NCBI GenBank assembly: GCA_948471525.1
Contig: CAOKSY010000010.1
Coordinates: 1 to 64,000 of the forward strand
DNA length: 64,000 nucleotides
Origin: an uncultured Clostridia bacterium
GTDB taxonomy: Bacteria > Bacillota > Clostridia > Christensenellales > UBA3700
Direction: 5' to 3'
Within the stretch, counting starts at the first letter, position 1. Each line of letters opens with the position of its first letter. Under the pieces are notes generated by a model, which was not told the origin of the DNA, did no database searches, and worked only from the letters and a program-made list of their open reading frames with translations. This document shows positions 7,755-16,651 of the stretch, piece after piece. A program made the translations under genes and the position numbers.

Positions 7755-9293
7755 TTATTTTTTATTTATTCCGCCCGACGAATCGGTGATATTCACCATT
7801 TCTTCGTCAAAGAGGTTCTGCACTGCTTTTATGTCTTTGTTGAGAGCTTCTTCCTTATTAAAATAATCTATCTTTAAAGAAGTAATCTCAAAATATCTCT
7901 TCTTTGCCGTATTCTCAAAGAGTTGTAAATACTGCTTGATCGCGGGAAGGTTCTTTTCATTGTCTACTTTTATAGTCAAAACTCCGTCGCTGAATACAAG
8001 GTCTTCCGACGTAATCGCAGCGGCGCAAGCATACGCCTGTTGAGAACTTGCCGAACTTCTCAAAGTATTGAGCAAATATCCCCATACTTCGCCGAGGTCG
8101 AGTTTGAGCGACTCGTCGATGTCTCCGTAATGCGCCGCAATCGTCCTCACCTTGGATTCCACGTCTCTTAGACGTCTCAGCACCGCTTCTCCGTCTAGAT
8201 CAATCGTCAAATCGCAGGCCTTGACGACGCTCATTTCCAACATAACCGCAGGAGACGAAGACGCTCTGAGCATATTCTCGATATTGACGAATATCTCTAT
8301 CATACGCACAAGATTGTCGTTGTCGGTACGACCAGCAATTTCCGACAGCGAATCGTATATATCCTTGGGTAAAGCGAGAAATCTGTTTGCATTGCCGCAA
8401 TTGAGTATATAGAGCATATTGCGCATCATTTTTGCCAAATCTTTAGCCAAAAGTCCTATGCTCTTGCCAAGAGAAAGAATTCTGTCGGTAGTTTCCAATG
8501 CTTTCTTGGCGTCGTGATCGACTATTGCGGAGCATAACTCCAATACCATTTTAGGCGAACTTGCGCCCAACACCTCCAACACGTCGTCATAAGTCAACGC
8601 ATCGTTTGTATAAGACAGACACATATCTGCGACCGACAGCATATCTCTCACGCTTCCGTCGCCCGCCTCTGCGATCGCTCTAACCGCTTCGCTCTGATAT
8701 TCTCTGCCCTCTTTATCAAGTATCTTTGCAAGATAATCGGCAAGTTCCGCCGTAGAAAGAAGTCGGAAGTCAAAGCGCATACATCTCGAAAGTATCGTCT
8801 GCGGAAGTTTATGGACTTCTGTAGTAGCGAGTATAAACACCGTGTGGGACGGCGGCTCTTCGAGCGTCTTGAGCAATGCGTTGAACGCTTGCATAGTAAG
8901 CATGTGCACTTCGTCAATGATATAAACCTTATATTTGCAAGACGCCGGTACGTATTTGACCTTCTCTATCAGATCTCTTACGTCGTCTACACTGTTGTTG
9001 GACGCCGCGTCCATCTCGAGAATGTCCATATTGTTGGCGCCTGCAAGAGCGCGGCATACCTCGCATTTACCGCACGGCGAACCGTCCTCGAGCGGCGAAA
9101 GGCAATTTATCGCTTTGGCAAAAATCTTCGCGGTCGAAGTTTTGCCCGTGCCGCGAGTTCCGGTAAACAAATACGCGTGCGAGATCTTTCCGCCGAGTAC
9201 TGCGTTTGCCAACGTCTTGATAATGTGTTTCTGCCCCAACATTTTGTCGAACGTATCGGGTCTGTATTTTCTGTAAAGCGATGTGTAAGCCAT
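7755..9293 (-). CDS. dnaX: DNA polymerase III subunit gamma/tau
   Basis: The clamp-loader AAA+ ATPase (512 residues). Walker A is TGTRGTGKTS (44-53). The zinc-binding cysteines are in CLSPLEDGSPCGKCEVC (64-80). The DEVH Walker B and the sensor region HTVFILATTEVHKLP follow, then domain III and a C-terminal tau-like domain. It drives loading of the sliding clamp during replication. It heads the dnaX-ybaB-recR cluster. No SRP RNA gene, often near dnaX in Firmicutes, is visible in the 95 bases upstream. Confidence 0.95.
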   Translation of the reverse strand: MAYTSLYRKYRPDTFDKMLGQKHIIKTLANAVLGGKISHAYLFTGTRGTGKTSTAKIFAKAINCLSPLEDGSPCGKCEVCRALAGANNMDILEMDAASNNSVDDVRDLIEKVKYVPASCKYKVYIIDEVHMLTMQAFNALLKTLEEPPSHTVFILATTEVHKLPQTILSRCMRFDFRLLSTAELADYLAKILDKEGREYQSEAVRAIAEAGDGSVRDMLSVADMCLSYTNDALTYDDVLEVLGASSPKMVLELCSAIVDHDAKKALETTDRILSLGKSIGLLAKDLAKMMRNMLYILNCGNANRFLALPKDIYDSLSEIAGRTDNDNLVRMIEIFVNIENMLRASSSPAVMLEMSVVKACDLTIDLDGEAVLRRLRDVESKVRTIAAHYGDIDESLKLDLGEVWGYLLNTLRSSASSQQAYACAAAITSEDLVFSDGVLTIKVDNEKNLPAIKQYLQLFENTAKKRYFEITSLKIDYFNKEEALNKDIKAVQNLFDEEMVNITDSSGGINKK

Positions 9294-9310
9294 TACCTTT
9301 TTATACCTTC

Positions 9311-9335
9311 AAAGGCTATCGGAAAGATAGCCTTT
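9311..9335 (-). terminator. Hairpin between symporter gene and dnaX
   Basis: A perfect 10-base stem AAAGGCTATC/GATAGCCTTT lies between the two genes. The T run after it on the minus strand is only three bases, so termination may be partial. Confidence 0.45.
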
Positions 9336-9388
9336 ATAAATTATATCATTATTTGCGCGTTTTACACGCAGTGATAATTCTTTGGATC

Positions 9389-11104
9389 TTAGAAATTGAG
9401 ATCGTCGGAATCATCTTTATTTTCAGTCTCCGCCTTATCCTCTTCATTGACGATACTCTCGTAGATAGGCTGATTTTCCTCTGCCAAACGGGCTTCTTCG
9501 TCAGACACGCGTATAAATTCTCTTACGCTGTCGGCATTCTCCCATCCGAGTATCTCCGCGATTTGAGTATAAGTCTTCTCCTGAGTCTTGGACTCGACGT
9601 TCTTAAGCTGTTCGACAAACTCGCCTGCTTCCGCTTCGTTCATTACTCCCGACGCTTTCTTTCTCGCAAGCACTCTCGCCACAGCCTCTACCTGTCTCTT
9701 CTCGGTAAACGTATAGAAGAACAACGGTATCGCGCAAGCCGCCATAGACAGTCCGCACAGGAGCGTGGTCGCCATCCAGTTGCCTGAAATCATCTTCTGG
9801 AAGCCGTCGCTATAGAACAACTCGTCGGATATCTCCATCTTTGCAAACTTGCTGTCGTAGCCGTACTCGTCAAGTACCTGCAAAGTAACGAACGCCGTCA
9901 AAGCCATACCTATCTTGGATATGAGCGTCTGCATTGAGAAGCATATACCTTCTGCTCTCTTGCCCGTCTTGTCTTCCAGATAATCTATAGAATCGGCTAT
10001 CATAGAATACGTAAGTATATTACTGAATCCGGAAGGTATACCCGCAAGTATAATTATTATATAGAAGAATATCTGAGCAGTTTTACTCGTACCGTGGGAC
10101 GGAAGTCCGATAAAGTAAAGTAGTACAAGCAGTATTCCGCCGATGATATGCGACCATATAAATAGATTTTTCTTGCCCAATTTTTTGGAAAGCACAGGCG
10201 TAAGCAAAGTAGCAGCCAAGCCGCCGGGAACTACGAGCAGGAATATTACTGCCGCCAAACTCTGATTTCTAAGATTGAACTGAGCATAGTACAGAGCCGT
10301 AGTCATATAGATCGTACGAAGACCGCCCAATACGCCTACTAATATCATTATAAGGACAGGCTTGTTCTTAAACAAAAGTTTGAGGTTATCGCCCAACGAA
10401 CCCGAGTCCTTATCCTCGTAAAATCTCTCTTTGGTATTTTTAAATCCCAACCAAAACGTAGGCACTGCCATAAGCACGCAGACAACTGCGCAAACTATGT
10501 ATATCCACCAGAGGTGATCGCTGCTCACGTTTTTGGTATCGGTGACGATAGGTATCGCTATCGATACTATACCGCTTCCTATCGTAGAGAAAAGACGTGC
10601 GATCGTCAAAAGCGTATTTCTCTTGTCGGTATCCGAAGTCATCGAAGACGCAAGTCCCCAATACGGAACGTCTACCGAAGTATACGCTATACCCCAAAGC
10701 AAATAGATAACCGTTGAATAGATAAACTTGCCTTGCGCAGACCAATCGAAAGTCGTAAACAACAAGATCGTAAGCACTGCGATAGGTATCGGCGAGAACG
10801 CGAGATAGGGACGCATCTTACCCCACTTGCTGCGCGTCTTGTCGACTATGGTACCCATTATAGGATCGTTGAAAGCGTCGAAAAGTCTTGCCGCGAGGAA
10901 CATCCACGACAGCCACAGAGCGCTGACGCCCGCGACGTTGGTCATATATACCATAAAGAACGTAGTGACAAGTTGACAGATTATGTTCTGACCGAGACCT
11001 GCGACGGAATAGGACAAAACTTCTTTGGGTTGCATTTCTTCTTTCTTTGCCGGATCTGTGCCGAGCATTTTGCGAAGAAGCATGTTTTCGTTGATTGAAG
11101 CCAT
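9389..11104 (-). CDS. GPH-family sugar:cation symporter (MelB-like)
   Basis: A 571-residue major-facilitator protein with about twelve hydrophobic segments. The GPH/MelB signature DAFNDPIMGTIVDKTRSKWGKMRPY region follows the second transmembrane segment. Such carriers import glycosides or galactosides with Na+ or H+, and some are glucuronide carriers. The C-terminal cytoplasmic region of about 110 residues is long and acidic. It recalls the regulatory tails of LacS-type permeases but lacks a recognisable EIIA domain. The gal genes 3 kb away make a galactoside plausible, but the substrate is not determined. Confidence 0.85.
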   Translation of the reverse strand: MASINENMLLRKMLGTDPAKKEEMQPKEVLSYSVAGLGQNIICQLVTTFFMVYMTNVAGVSALWLSWMFLAARLFDAFNDPIMGTIVDKTRSKWGKMRPYLAFSPIPIAVLTILLFTTFDWSAQGKFIYSTVIYLLWGIAYTSVDVPYWGLASSMTSDTDKRNTLLTIARLFSTIGSGIVSIAIPIVTDTKNVSSDHLWWIYIVCAVVCVLMAVPTFWLGFKNTKERFYEDKDSGSLGDNLKLLFKNKPVLIMILVGVLGGLRTIYMTTALYYAQFNLRNQSLAAVIFLLVVPGGLAATLLTPVLSKKLGKKNLFIWSHIIGGILLVLLYFIGLPSHGTSKTAQIFFYIIIILAGIPSGFSNILTYSMIADSIDYLEDKTGKRAEGICFSMQTLISKIGMALTAFVTLQVLDEYGYDSKFAKMEISDELFYSDGFQKMISGNWMATTLLCGLSMAACAIPLFFYTFTEKRQVEAVARVLARKKASGVMNEAEAGEFVEQLKNVESKTQEKTYTQIAEILGWENADSVREFIRVSDEEARLAEENQPIYESIVNEEDKAETENKDDSDDLNF

Positions 11105-11425
11105 AATTTTCTTTCCCTGACAAAAATAGTAATTTGCAATATAAATATGATAACATAATTTAAGTGTCGGGTCAATGACCTTTTATAAAATAATTATTAA
11201 AATATAATTTTTTACATAATGTATTAATGTAAGTAATCCCAAAGCGACAAATCTGCAAATTTTGTACATAAATTTTGCCGATAAATGCAAATATTTTGTC
11301 TATATTTTTCTTCGCAGATCAAATATTATGTTGCCGCGCATAATATCGCCCGTCTTTGTCAACAATATCAATCGCCTGATAAATGGCATACTATTTATTG
11401 GGACTAACGATTTGTGGAGACAACT
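11105..11425. other. AT-rich intergenic region between symporter and mazF
   Basis: A divergent control region with no convincing gene. A 33-codon frame (ATG at 11328) ends in a TGA that overlaps the mazF ATG. It has no clear ribosome site and is too short and unlike MazE to be called an antitoxin. Confidence 0.5.
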
Positions 11426-11767
11426 ATGATAAAAAGAGGAGAACTATATTACGCAGACCTTAGTCCAGTAGTAGGCAGCGAACAAGGCGGCATACGTCCC
11501 GTGCTCGTAGTCCAAAACGATGTAGGCAACAAGTACAGCCCCACAATCATAGCGGCTGCCGTTACAAGTCAAATAAACAAGGCCAAATTGCCTACTCATA
11601 TAGAACTTTCTGCCAAAGAATACGGACTTCAAAAGGATTCTGTCGTTTTGCTGGAACAAATTCGCACTTTGGATAAAAAGCGATTAAAAGATAAAATAGG
11701 CGAAGTACCTATCGATACTATGCAAAAGATAAATCAAGCGCTGATGATCAGCCTGGGATTCTATTGA
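11426..11767 (+). CDS. mazF: MazF/PemK-family mRNA endoribonuclease (toxin)
   Basis: A 113-residue protein matching the Firmicutes MazF/NdoA type: MIKRGELYYADLSPVVGSEQGGIRPVLVVQND at the N-terminus, with the conserved Arg-Pro-Val, then AAAVTSQI, PTHIEL and the SVVLLEQIRTLDKKRL segment. Such enzymes cut mRNA at short motifs. An in-frame GTG exists four codons upstream, but the GGAG at 11416-11419 sits seven bases before the ATG at 11426, which sets the start. No mazE-like antitoxin ORF precedes it, which is unusual for a canonical pair. Confidence 0.9.
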   Translation: MIKRGELYYADLSPVVGSEQGGIRPVLVVQNDVGNKYSPTIIAAAVTSQINKAKLPTHIELSAKEYGLQKDSVVLLEQIRTLDKKRLKDKIGEVPIDTMQKINQALMISLGFY

Positions 11768-11773
11768 GAATTC

Positions 11774-11806
11774 AAAACGCCGTTCTCTAGGGGACGGCGT
11801 TTTTTA
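11774..11806. terminator. Bidirectional terminator between mazF and flavoprotein gene
   Basis: AAAACGCCGT pairs with ACGGCGTTTT around an eight- to ten-base loop, with T runs on both strands, between the two convergent genes. Confidence 0.85.
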
Positions 11807-11828
11807 TATATCGAAAGATCGGGTAAAA

Positions 11829-12461
11829 TTATCGAATAAAATTGGTGCGCATTCCGCTTTCGTTTTTGGGAATATCGATTCCGTTCTCTCTGCCCTTTTC
11901 TATACATTTGATAAGCCAAGCGAGATTTCTCGCCCCGTTGCGCATCGTCTGAAGTCCTTCGAGATCCTGCTCTACCTGCTCTTTGGTATTGCCGTGCACC
12001 ATAGACCAATAGCTTGAAGAAGCTATAGGCATCTGCGCAAAAGTAAAATACTTGTTGAGCACGTCCAAAGACGCGGTAGTTCCCGCCCTACGCGCGCTTG
12101 CTACGGCAAAAGCCGGTTTGTGCTTGAACACTCTGCTACCGGCATAGAATACTCTGTCCAAAAGCGCGAGTATCCTACCGCTCGGATGAGCGTAATATAC
12201 GGGAGTGCCGAATACGAAGCCGTCGCATTCCTTAGCTTTGGCTATAAGCGAATTGACGACGTCGTCGCCGAAAACGCATGTGTTGTTTTTGAGCGTCTTT
12301 GCGCACTGAAGACAGCCTATGCAATCTCTGATAGGTTCCGCGCCTATTTGAAATATCTCGCTGTCGATCCCCTCTTCCGCAAGCGTATTCGCTATCTCTT
12401 GCAAAGCTCTGTTTGTACAACCGTCTTTATTAGCGCTGCCGTTGATGAGTAATACTTTCAT
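11829..12461 (-). CDS. Flavodoxin-like NAD(P)H-dependent FMN reductase / iron-sulfur flavoprotein
   Basis: A 210-residue protein with a flavodoxin fold: the N-terminal FMN phosphate loop LLINGSANKDGCTNRAL (4-20), a cysteine cluster C47-x2-C50-x2-C53 with a further Cys near 62, and the isoalloxazine-binding GTPVYYAHPSG segment. It probably reduces flavin, quinone or an iron-sulfur partner in the cytoplasm. Its ATG overlaps the nnr stop by one base (TAATG), so the two are probably translated together. A link to NAD(P)HX repair is only suggested by the overlap. Confidence 0.8.
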   Translation of the reverse strand: MKVLLINGSANKDGCTNRALQEIANTLAEEGIDSEIFQIGAEPIRDCIGCLQCAKTLKNNTCVFGDDVVNSLIAKAKECDGFVFGTPVYYAHPSGRILALLDRVFYAGSRVFKHKPAFAVASARRAGTTASLDVLNKYFTFAQMPIASSSYWSMVHGNTKEQVEQDLEGLQTMRNGARNLAWLIKCIEKGRENGIDIPKNESGMRTNFIR

Positions 12462-13966
12462 TATCTTATATTCTCCTTTTTATAGTCGTTGTTTTCTTTT
12501 ATTATTCTTGCCAATTCTCTTGAAACGTCGCTGGGAAGAACTCCGTATTCACTGTATTCGTCCGCAAGCTTTCTCGCTGTTCTTGCGGTAATATACGCCG
12601 CGGCGTATGCGCTCTCATACGCTCCGTTGCCCTGCGACAGCAGTCCTAATGTTACGCCGCTGAGCGTATCGCCGCTTCCGCCCTTTGACAGTTCCGCTCC
12701 GCCGTCTATCATCATACACACTCTTTTGCCGTCGCTGATCACGCTGCTCGCGCCTTTGAGCAATACCGTAACATTATGCTTTTCCGCAAACTCTTTTGAC
12801 GTATTTATCGGATCGGACTTTATCTCTTCGACAGACTTGCCGCAAAGTCTCGACATCTCCTTGATATGCGGAGTGAGAATCACCTGCGCTTTGCAATTTT
12901 CAAGCGCGCCGAGATCCAACGAAAGCGCGTTGAGTCCGTCCGCGTCTATCAGTACTTTTATAGGATACTCCGCTACGATATATCTGATGATCTTCAACGT
13001 CTCTTCATATCCGCCGCCTATGCCCATACCTATCGCTATCGCGTCTACGCTTTTCAAAGCGCAATCTATTGCCGCCCTATCGAATACCATCGCGCCGTCT
13101 TTTTCGCTCATTCCGAACACCGTCGTTTCGACCGCCGTCTGAGCCGCGGATTTTATATGAGACGACGGCACTATCAGCATATTCAATCCGCCGCCGCTGC
13201 GCAGCGCGCATAACCCTGCCGCCGCCAACTTGACTGCGCCCATATAACTGTCGCAACCGCCCATTATCGCACTCTTACCGTAACTACCCTTGTGAGAATT
13301 GTTTCTGCGTTTTGGAAAAAGTTTGGCTACGTCGCTCTCCTCTACTATTTCGCAACCGTCGGCATGCAATCCGATCCCCACGCGGACGACGGTGAGTTTA
13401 CCCGTCATATCCTTGCCGTCGTTGAGATACAGCCCGCACTTGGGATACTGCACGGTGAGAGTCTCGTCCCCCTTTACGCATACGTCGAAAAGTCCGTTTG
13501 CGCCGTCAAGACCGCTCGGAATATCTACGCAGACGGTGTAAGCGCGGCTTGAATTTATCTTTTTGATCGCGTCCGCGTATCTGCCGTCGGGAGAGCCTTT
13601 GAATCCCGTCCCGAAAATACAGTCGACCAAAATATCGCAGTCGTAATCGCAACCGTCCGCGTCATATATTTCGGAAAAGCCCCCCTCTCGGAGTTTGTTG
13701 AGATAATACAGCGCGTCCGTCGACGTCGGAGACTCGACAAGAAACACTTTCGGATGAATTCCGTCAGCCTCCATTATATCGGCGAGCGCAAGTCCGTCGC
13801 CGCCGTTATTTCCCTTGCCGCAAATTATATAGACGCTTCCCCGCCACTCTCGCGAATCGTAAACAGCCCGCGCCACTCTGCGCATAAGTTCTACGGACGG
13901 CACTCCGCCGCCTATAGTCGTCCTGTCGCAATAAGCCATCTCGGCGGGCGTCAAAGCTATTTTCAT
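12461..13966 (-). CDS. nnr: Bifunctional NAD(P)H-hydrate epimerase / ADP-dependent dehydratase
   Basis: A 501-residue fusion that repairs hydrated NADH and NADPH. The N-terminal epimerase (NnrE, about 1-215) has the Rossmann loop CGKGNNGGDGLALA and the CVDIPSGLDG motif. The C-terminal dehydratase (NnrD, about 220-495) has the ribokinase-like GGSGDTLSG phosphate loop and the VLIDADGLNAL strand. GKSAIMGG marks the junction. It is 44 bases downstream of recX and overlaps the flavoprotein start. Confidence 0.93.
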   Translation of the reverse strand: MKIALTPAEMAYCDRTTIGGGVPSVELMRRVARAVYDSREWRGSVYIICGKGNNGGDGLALADIMEADGIHPKVFLVESPTSTDALYYLNKLREGGFSEIYDADGCDYDCDILVDCIFGTGFKGSPDGRYADAIKKINSSRAYTVCVDIPSGLDGANGLFDVCVKGDETLTVQYPKCGLYLNDGKDMTGKLTVVRVGIGLHADGCEIVEESDVAKLFPKRRNNSHKGSYGKSAIMGGCDSYMGAVKLAAAGLCALRSGGGLNMLIVPSSHIKSAAQTAVETTVFGMSEKDGAMVFDRAAIDCALKSVDAIAIGMGIGGGYEETLKIIRYIVAEYPIKVLIDADGLNALSLDLGALENCKAQVILTPHIKEMSRLCGKSVEEIKSDPINTSKEFAEKHNVTVLLKGASSVISDGKRVCMMIDGGAELSKGGSGDTLSGVTLGLLSQGNGAYESAYAAAYITARTARKLADEYSEYGVLPSDVSRELARIIKENNDYKKENIR

Positions 13967-14010
13967 ATACCTGTTACCTCCGCTTATCGTATGCTCATAT
14001 ATCCATACGT

Positions 14011-14631
14011 TCAGTTGAAATCGTCGTCTACTACCTTAAGAGTAGCAAGCGCCTGAGAGATGTCCTCCCACACATACCCTCTGTATTGAAGAAATCTTAT
14101 GATCTTCGCCCTATTCTTCGGGTCGGACAGATCCATACCGCCGCTCTTCTTTTTTGCCAGTTCCGCACAAGATCCGTTGGGCTGCATCTTGGAAAGTTCT
14201 CTGTCTATGACAGCGTCGGAGATGCCCTTGTTCTTCAACTCCTGTCTTATTCTTTTCTTGCCTTTTACGGTACAGTTAAACGCTATATACGAACGCGCAT
14301 ACTCTTGGTCGTTGATATATCCGTACTTTTCGCACTTCTCCACAGTGTAGTCGACTATGATCTTGCCGTATCCTTTGTCGTACAGTTTCCCTCTCAACGC
14401 CTTAGCGGTAGGAGTATACTTTGCGATATAAGTGAGAGCGTAATCGAAGGCCTTGTCCTTATCGCTGTCGAATATGAGTTTGTCGAGTTCCTGCTCGGTT
14501 ATCTCCCCGCCCACTTCAAGCCTGTGATTGTATACCGCTATCCTGCTCACGCCCGCATAAAACTTGCCGTCGAGAAACAGATTGACTCTGTCTATATTCT
14601 TTGATTGCAAAGTGATGTCCGTTATCTTCAT
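14011..14631 (-). CDS. recX: Regulatory protein RecX
   Basis: A 206-residue all-helical repeat protein that modulates RecA filaments. Three RecX-type three-helix repeats are visible (for example ALTYIAKYTPTAKALRGKLYDKGY, GYINDQEYARSYIAFN and GKKRIRQELKNKGISDAVID). Its ATG overlaps the stop of the upstream radical SAM gene (ATGA), implying coupled translation. recA is not in the window. Confidence 0.9.
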   Translation of the reverse strand: MKITDITLQSKNIDRVNLFLDGKFYAGVSRIAVYNHRLEVGGEITEQELDKLIFDSDKDKAFDYALTYIAKYTPTAKALRGKLYDKGYGKIIVDYTVEKCEKYGYINDQEYARSYIAFNCTVKGKKRIRQELKNKGISDAVIDRELSKMQPNGSCAELAKKKSGGMDLSDPKNRAKIIRFLQYRGYVWEDISQALATLKVVDDDFN

Positions 14632-16574
14632 CTGCGCGCGCCTCTGTCGTTCCGTCTTTTATTTCCCCGCGCGTTCGAATCGACCTTTTCAAAAGCCCGT
14701 CTGCCGCCGCTCTTGCCCGAAGAAGACTTGGAAGTACGCGCGGCGGCGATATCGGCTTTGTTGCGCTCGATCGCAAGTTCCTTCGTAGGTTTGATAAGAC
14801 ACTCCTCGCCGAATCCTATCAGATCTTCTCTGCCCGCTTCTTTCAGAGCCTCTGCGACAAGCGGATAATTGCTCTTCTTGCGATACTGCATAAGAGCGCG
14901 CTGCAAAGTCTTCTCTCTCTTCGTCTTTGCCACGTATATCGGTTTCATCGTATCGGGATCGATACCGGTGTAATACATACACGTAGATTTGGTAGACGGC
15001 GTGGGATAAAAATCCTGCACCTGCTCGGGCATATATCCAATCGACTTGAGATACTGCGCAAGCCTTATTGCGTCTTTGAGCGTACATCCCGGGTGCGACG
15101 ATATCAAATATGGCACAAGATATTGCTTCTTGCCGAGCTTTTTATTTATCTCGTCGTATCTTCTTTTGAATTCCAAATATACGGAAAAAGACGGCTTGTT
15201 CATAGCCTCCAATACTTTGTCGGAGATATGTTCGGGCGCGACCTTAAGCTGTCCGCTTACGTGGTGCTTTATAAGTTCGTACAAAAACTCGGGATTCTTA
15301 TCGTACAGCACGTAGTCGAATCTGATACCCGAACGGATAAATACTTTCTTTATGCCCTCAATCTTTCTCAGCGTACGGAGCAGATCGAGATATTCGCTGT
15401 GATCCACCTCCATAGCAGGACAGGGTTTGTAACCGATACACGATCTATCTTTGCATACTCCCTTATCGTTTTGTTTCTTGCAAGCGGGATCTCGGAAGTT
15501 TGCCGTCGGTCCGCCGACGTCGTGTATATATCCCTTAAAGTCCCTGTCTCTCGTAAAAGCCTCCGCTTCGCAGACAATACTTTCCTTGCTTCTCTTCTGA
15601 ACTATTCTGCCCTGATGGAAAGCGATGGCGCAATAATTGCACGCGCCGAAACAACCGCGCACGGAAGTGAGCGAATACTTGACCTCTTCTATAGCCGGCA
15701 CGCCTCTGGTATACGACGGATGGTAATTGCGCTCGTACGGCAACGCGTATACCTCGTCCATCTCTTTGACCGTAAGCGGATACTGCATAGGATTTTGCAC
15801 GACGTATCTGTCTCCGTGCTTTTGCAAAAGCGTTCTGCCGCGATAAGGATCGTTGTTGGAATACTGGATATTAAACGCCTGAACGTACTGCTTTTTATCC
15901 AAACAGACCTGTTCGTAAGACGGTGAGAATTCCGCCGTATGTTCCTCTATCGACTTTTTGAGTTTTGCGGACAGACTGTCAAAACGTTCTATATAACAAG
16001 TTCCTCTCACGTCGCGTATTCTGTCCAACGGAACGCCCTTTTTCGCCAACGCGAAAATCTCTTTTATCGGACGCTCTCCCATGCCGTATATCAGCAGATC
16101 GGCTCCCGACGATACGAGTATGCTGGGCAGCACGCAGTCGTCCCAATAGTCGTAATGGGCAAATCGTCTCAGCGAAGCCTCTATACCGCCTATAATGACA
16201 GGTGCGTCGGGATACAGTCTCTTGAGCGCTTTGCAGTATACGTCCACGCATCTGTCTGGACGCTTGCCTACGTCTCCGCCCTCGCTGTAGACGTCGCGCG
16301 TACGGCGTATCTTTGCGACAGTATAATTGTTGACCATACTGTCGACCACTCCGCCCGAAACCATAAACCCGTACTTCGGCATACCGAAACGCATATAATC
16401 CGCGTCGCACTGCGGCTGAGGTATTATAGCCACGTCGATACCCAGCGACTGCAACAGCCGCGAAACTATCGCGTGACCGAAAGACGGATGATCGACGTAC
16501 GCTTCTCCTATAACGTAAACTACGTCTACCCTCCGCTCTCCGACTTCTGCCCTTGTGATCGGTAAAAATGCCAT
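14628..16574 (-). CDS. YgiQ-family radical SAM protein
   Basis: About 648 residues. The family's N-terminal region is AFLPITRAEVGERRVDVVYVIGEAYVDHPSFG. A cobalamin-like Rossmann domain follows, with GGIEASLRRFAHYDYWDD, and then the radical SAM cluster motif CFGACNYC (CxxxCxxC) near residue 310. A C-terminal Lys/Arg-rich tail follows. YgiQ proteins bind a 4Fe-4S cluster and SAM; the substrate is not established. The start used is MAFLPI, with GAGGG just upstream; the frame opens six codons earlier. It lies between the purine operon and recX. Confidence 0.9.
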   Translation of the reverse strand: MAFLPITRAEVGERRVDVVYVIGEAYVDHPSFGHAIVSRLLQSLGIDVAIIPQPQCDADYMRFGMPKYGFMVSGGVVDSMVNNYTVAKIRRTRDVYSEGGDVGKRPDRCVDVYCKALKRLYPDAPVIIGGIEASLRRFAHYDYWDDCVLPSILVSSGADLLIYGMGERPIKEIFALAKKGVPLDRIRDVRGTCYIERFDSLSAKLKKSIEEHTAEFSPSYEQVCLDKKQYVQAFNIQYSNNDPYRGRTLLQKHGDRYVVQNPMQYPLTVKEMDEVYALPYERNYHPSYTRGVPAIEEVKYSLTSVRGCFGACNYCAIAFHQGRIVQKRSKESIVCEAEAFTRDRDFKGYIHDVGGPTANFRDPACKKQNDKGVCKDRSCIGYKPCPAMEVDHSEYLDLLRTLRKIEGIKKVFIRSGIRFDYVLYDKNPEFLYELIKHHVSGQLKVAPEHISDKVLEAMNKPSFSVYLEFKRRYDEINKKLGKKQYLVPYLISSHPGCTLKDAIRLAQYLKSIGYMPEQVQDFYPTPSTKSTCMYYTGIDPDTMKPIYVAKTKREKTLQRALMQYRKKSNYPLVAEALKEAGREDLIGFGEECLIKPTKELAIERNKADIAAARTSKSSSGKSGGRRAFEKVDSNARGNKRRNDRGARR

Positions 16575-16589
16575 AATGCCCTCTTTATT

Positions 16590-16630
16590 CAAAAATGCGC
16601 AAAGCGCCGATTTTCCGCGCCCTGCGCATT
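16590..16630 (-). terminator. Terminator of the purine operon
   Basis: On the minus strand AATGCGCA and GCGC arms pair with GCGC and TTGCGCATT, followed by TTTG. It lies 20-60 bases beyond the purL stop and upstream of the ygiQ ribosome site. Confidence 0.6.
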
Positions 16631-16651
16631 CGCGTTGCTTTAAGCGACGTA

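Noticed and set aside
9294..9388. SRP RNA gene upstream of dnaX
   Set aside because: The gap is only 95 bases and holds a simple perfect hairpin without SRP RNA signatures.
11328..11429. A 33-codon antitoxin before mazF
   Set aside because: Too short, no Shine-Dalgarno and no resemblance to MazE; noted only as an overlap.
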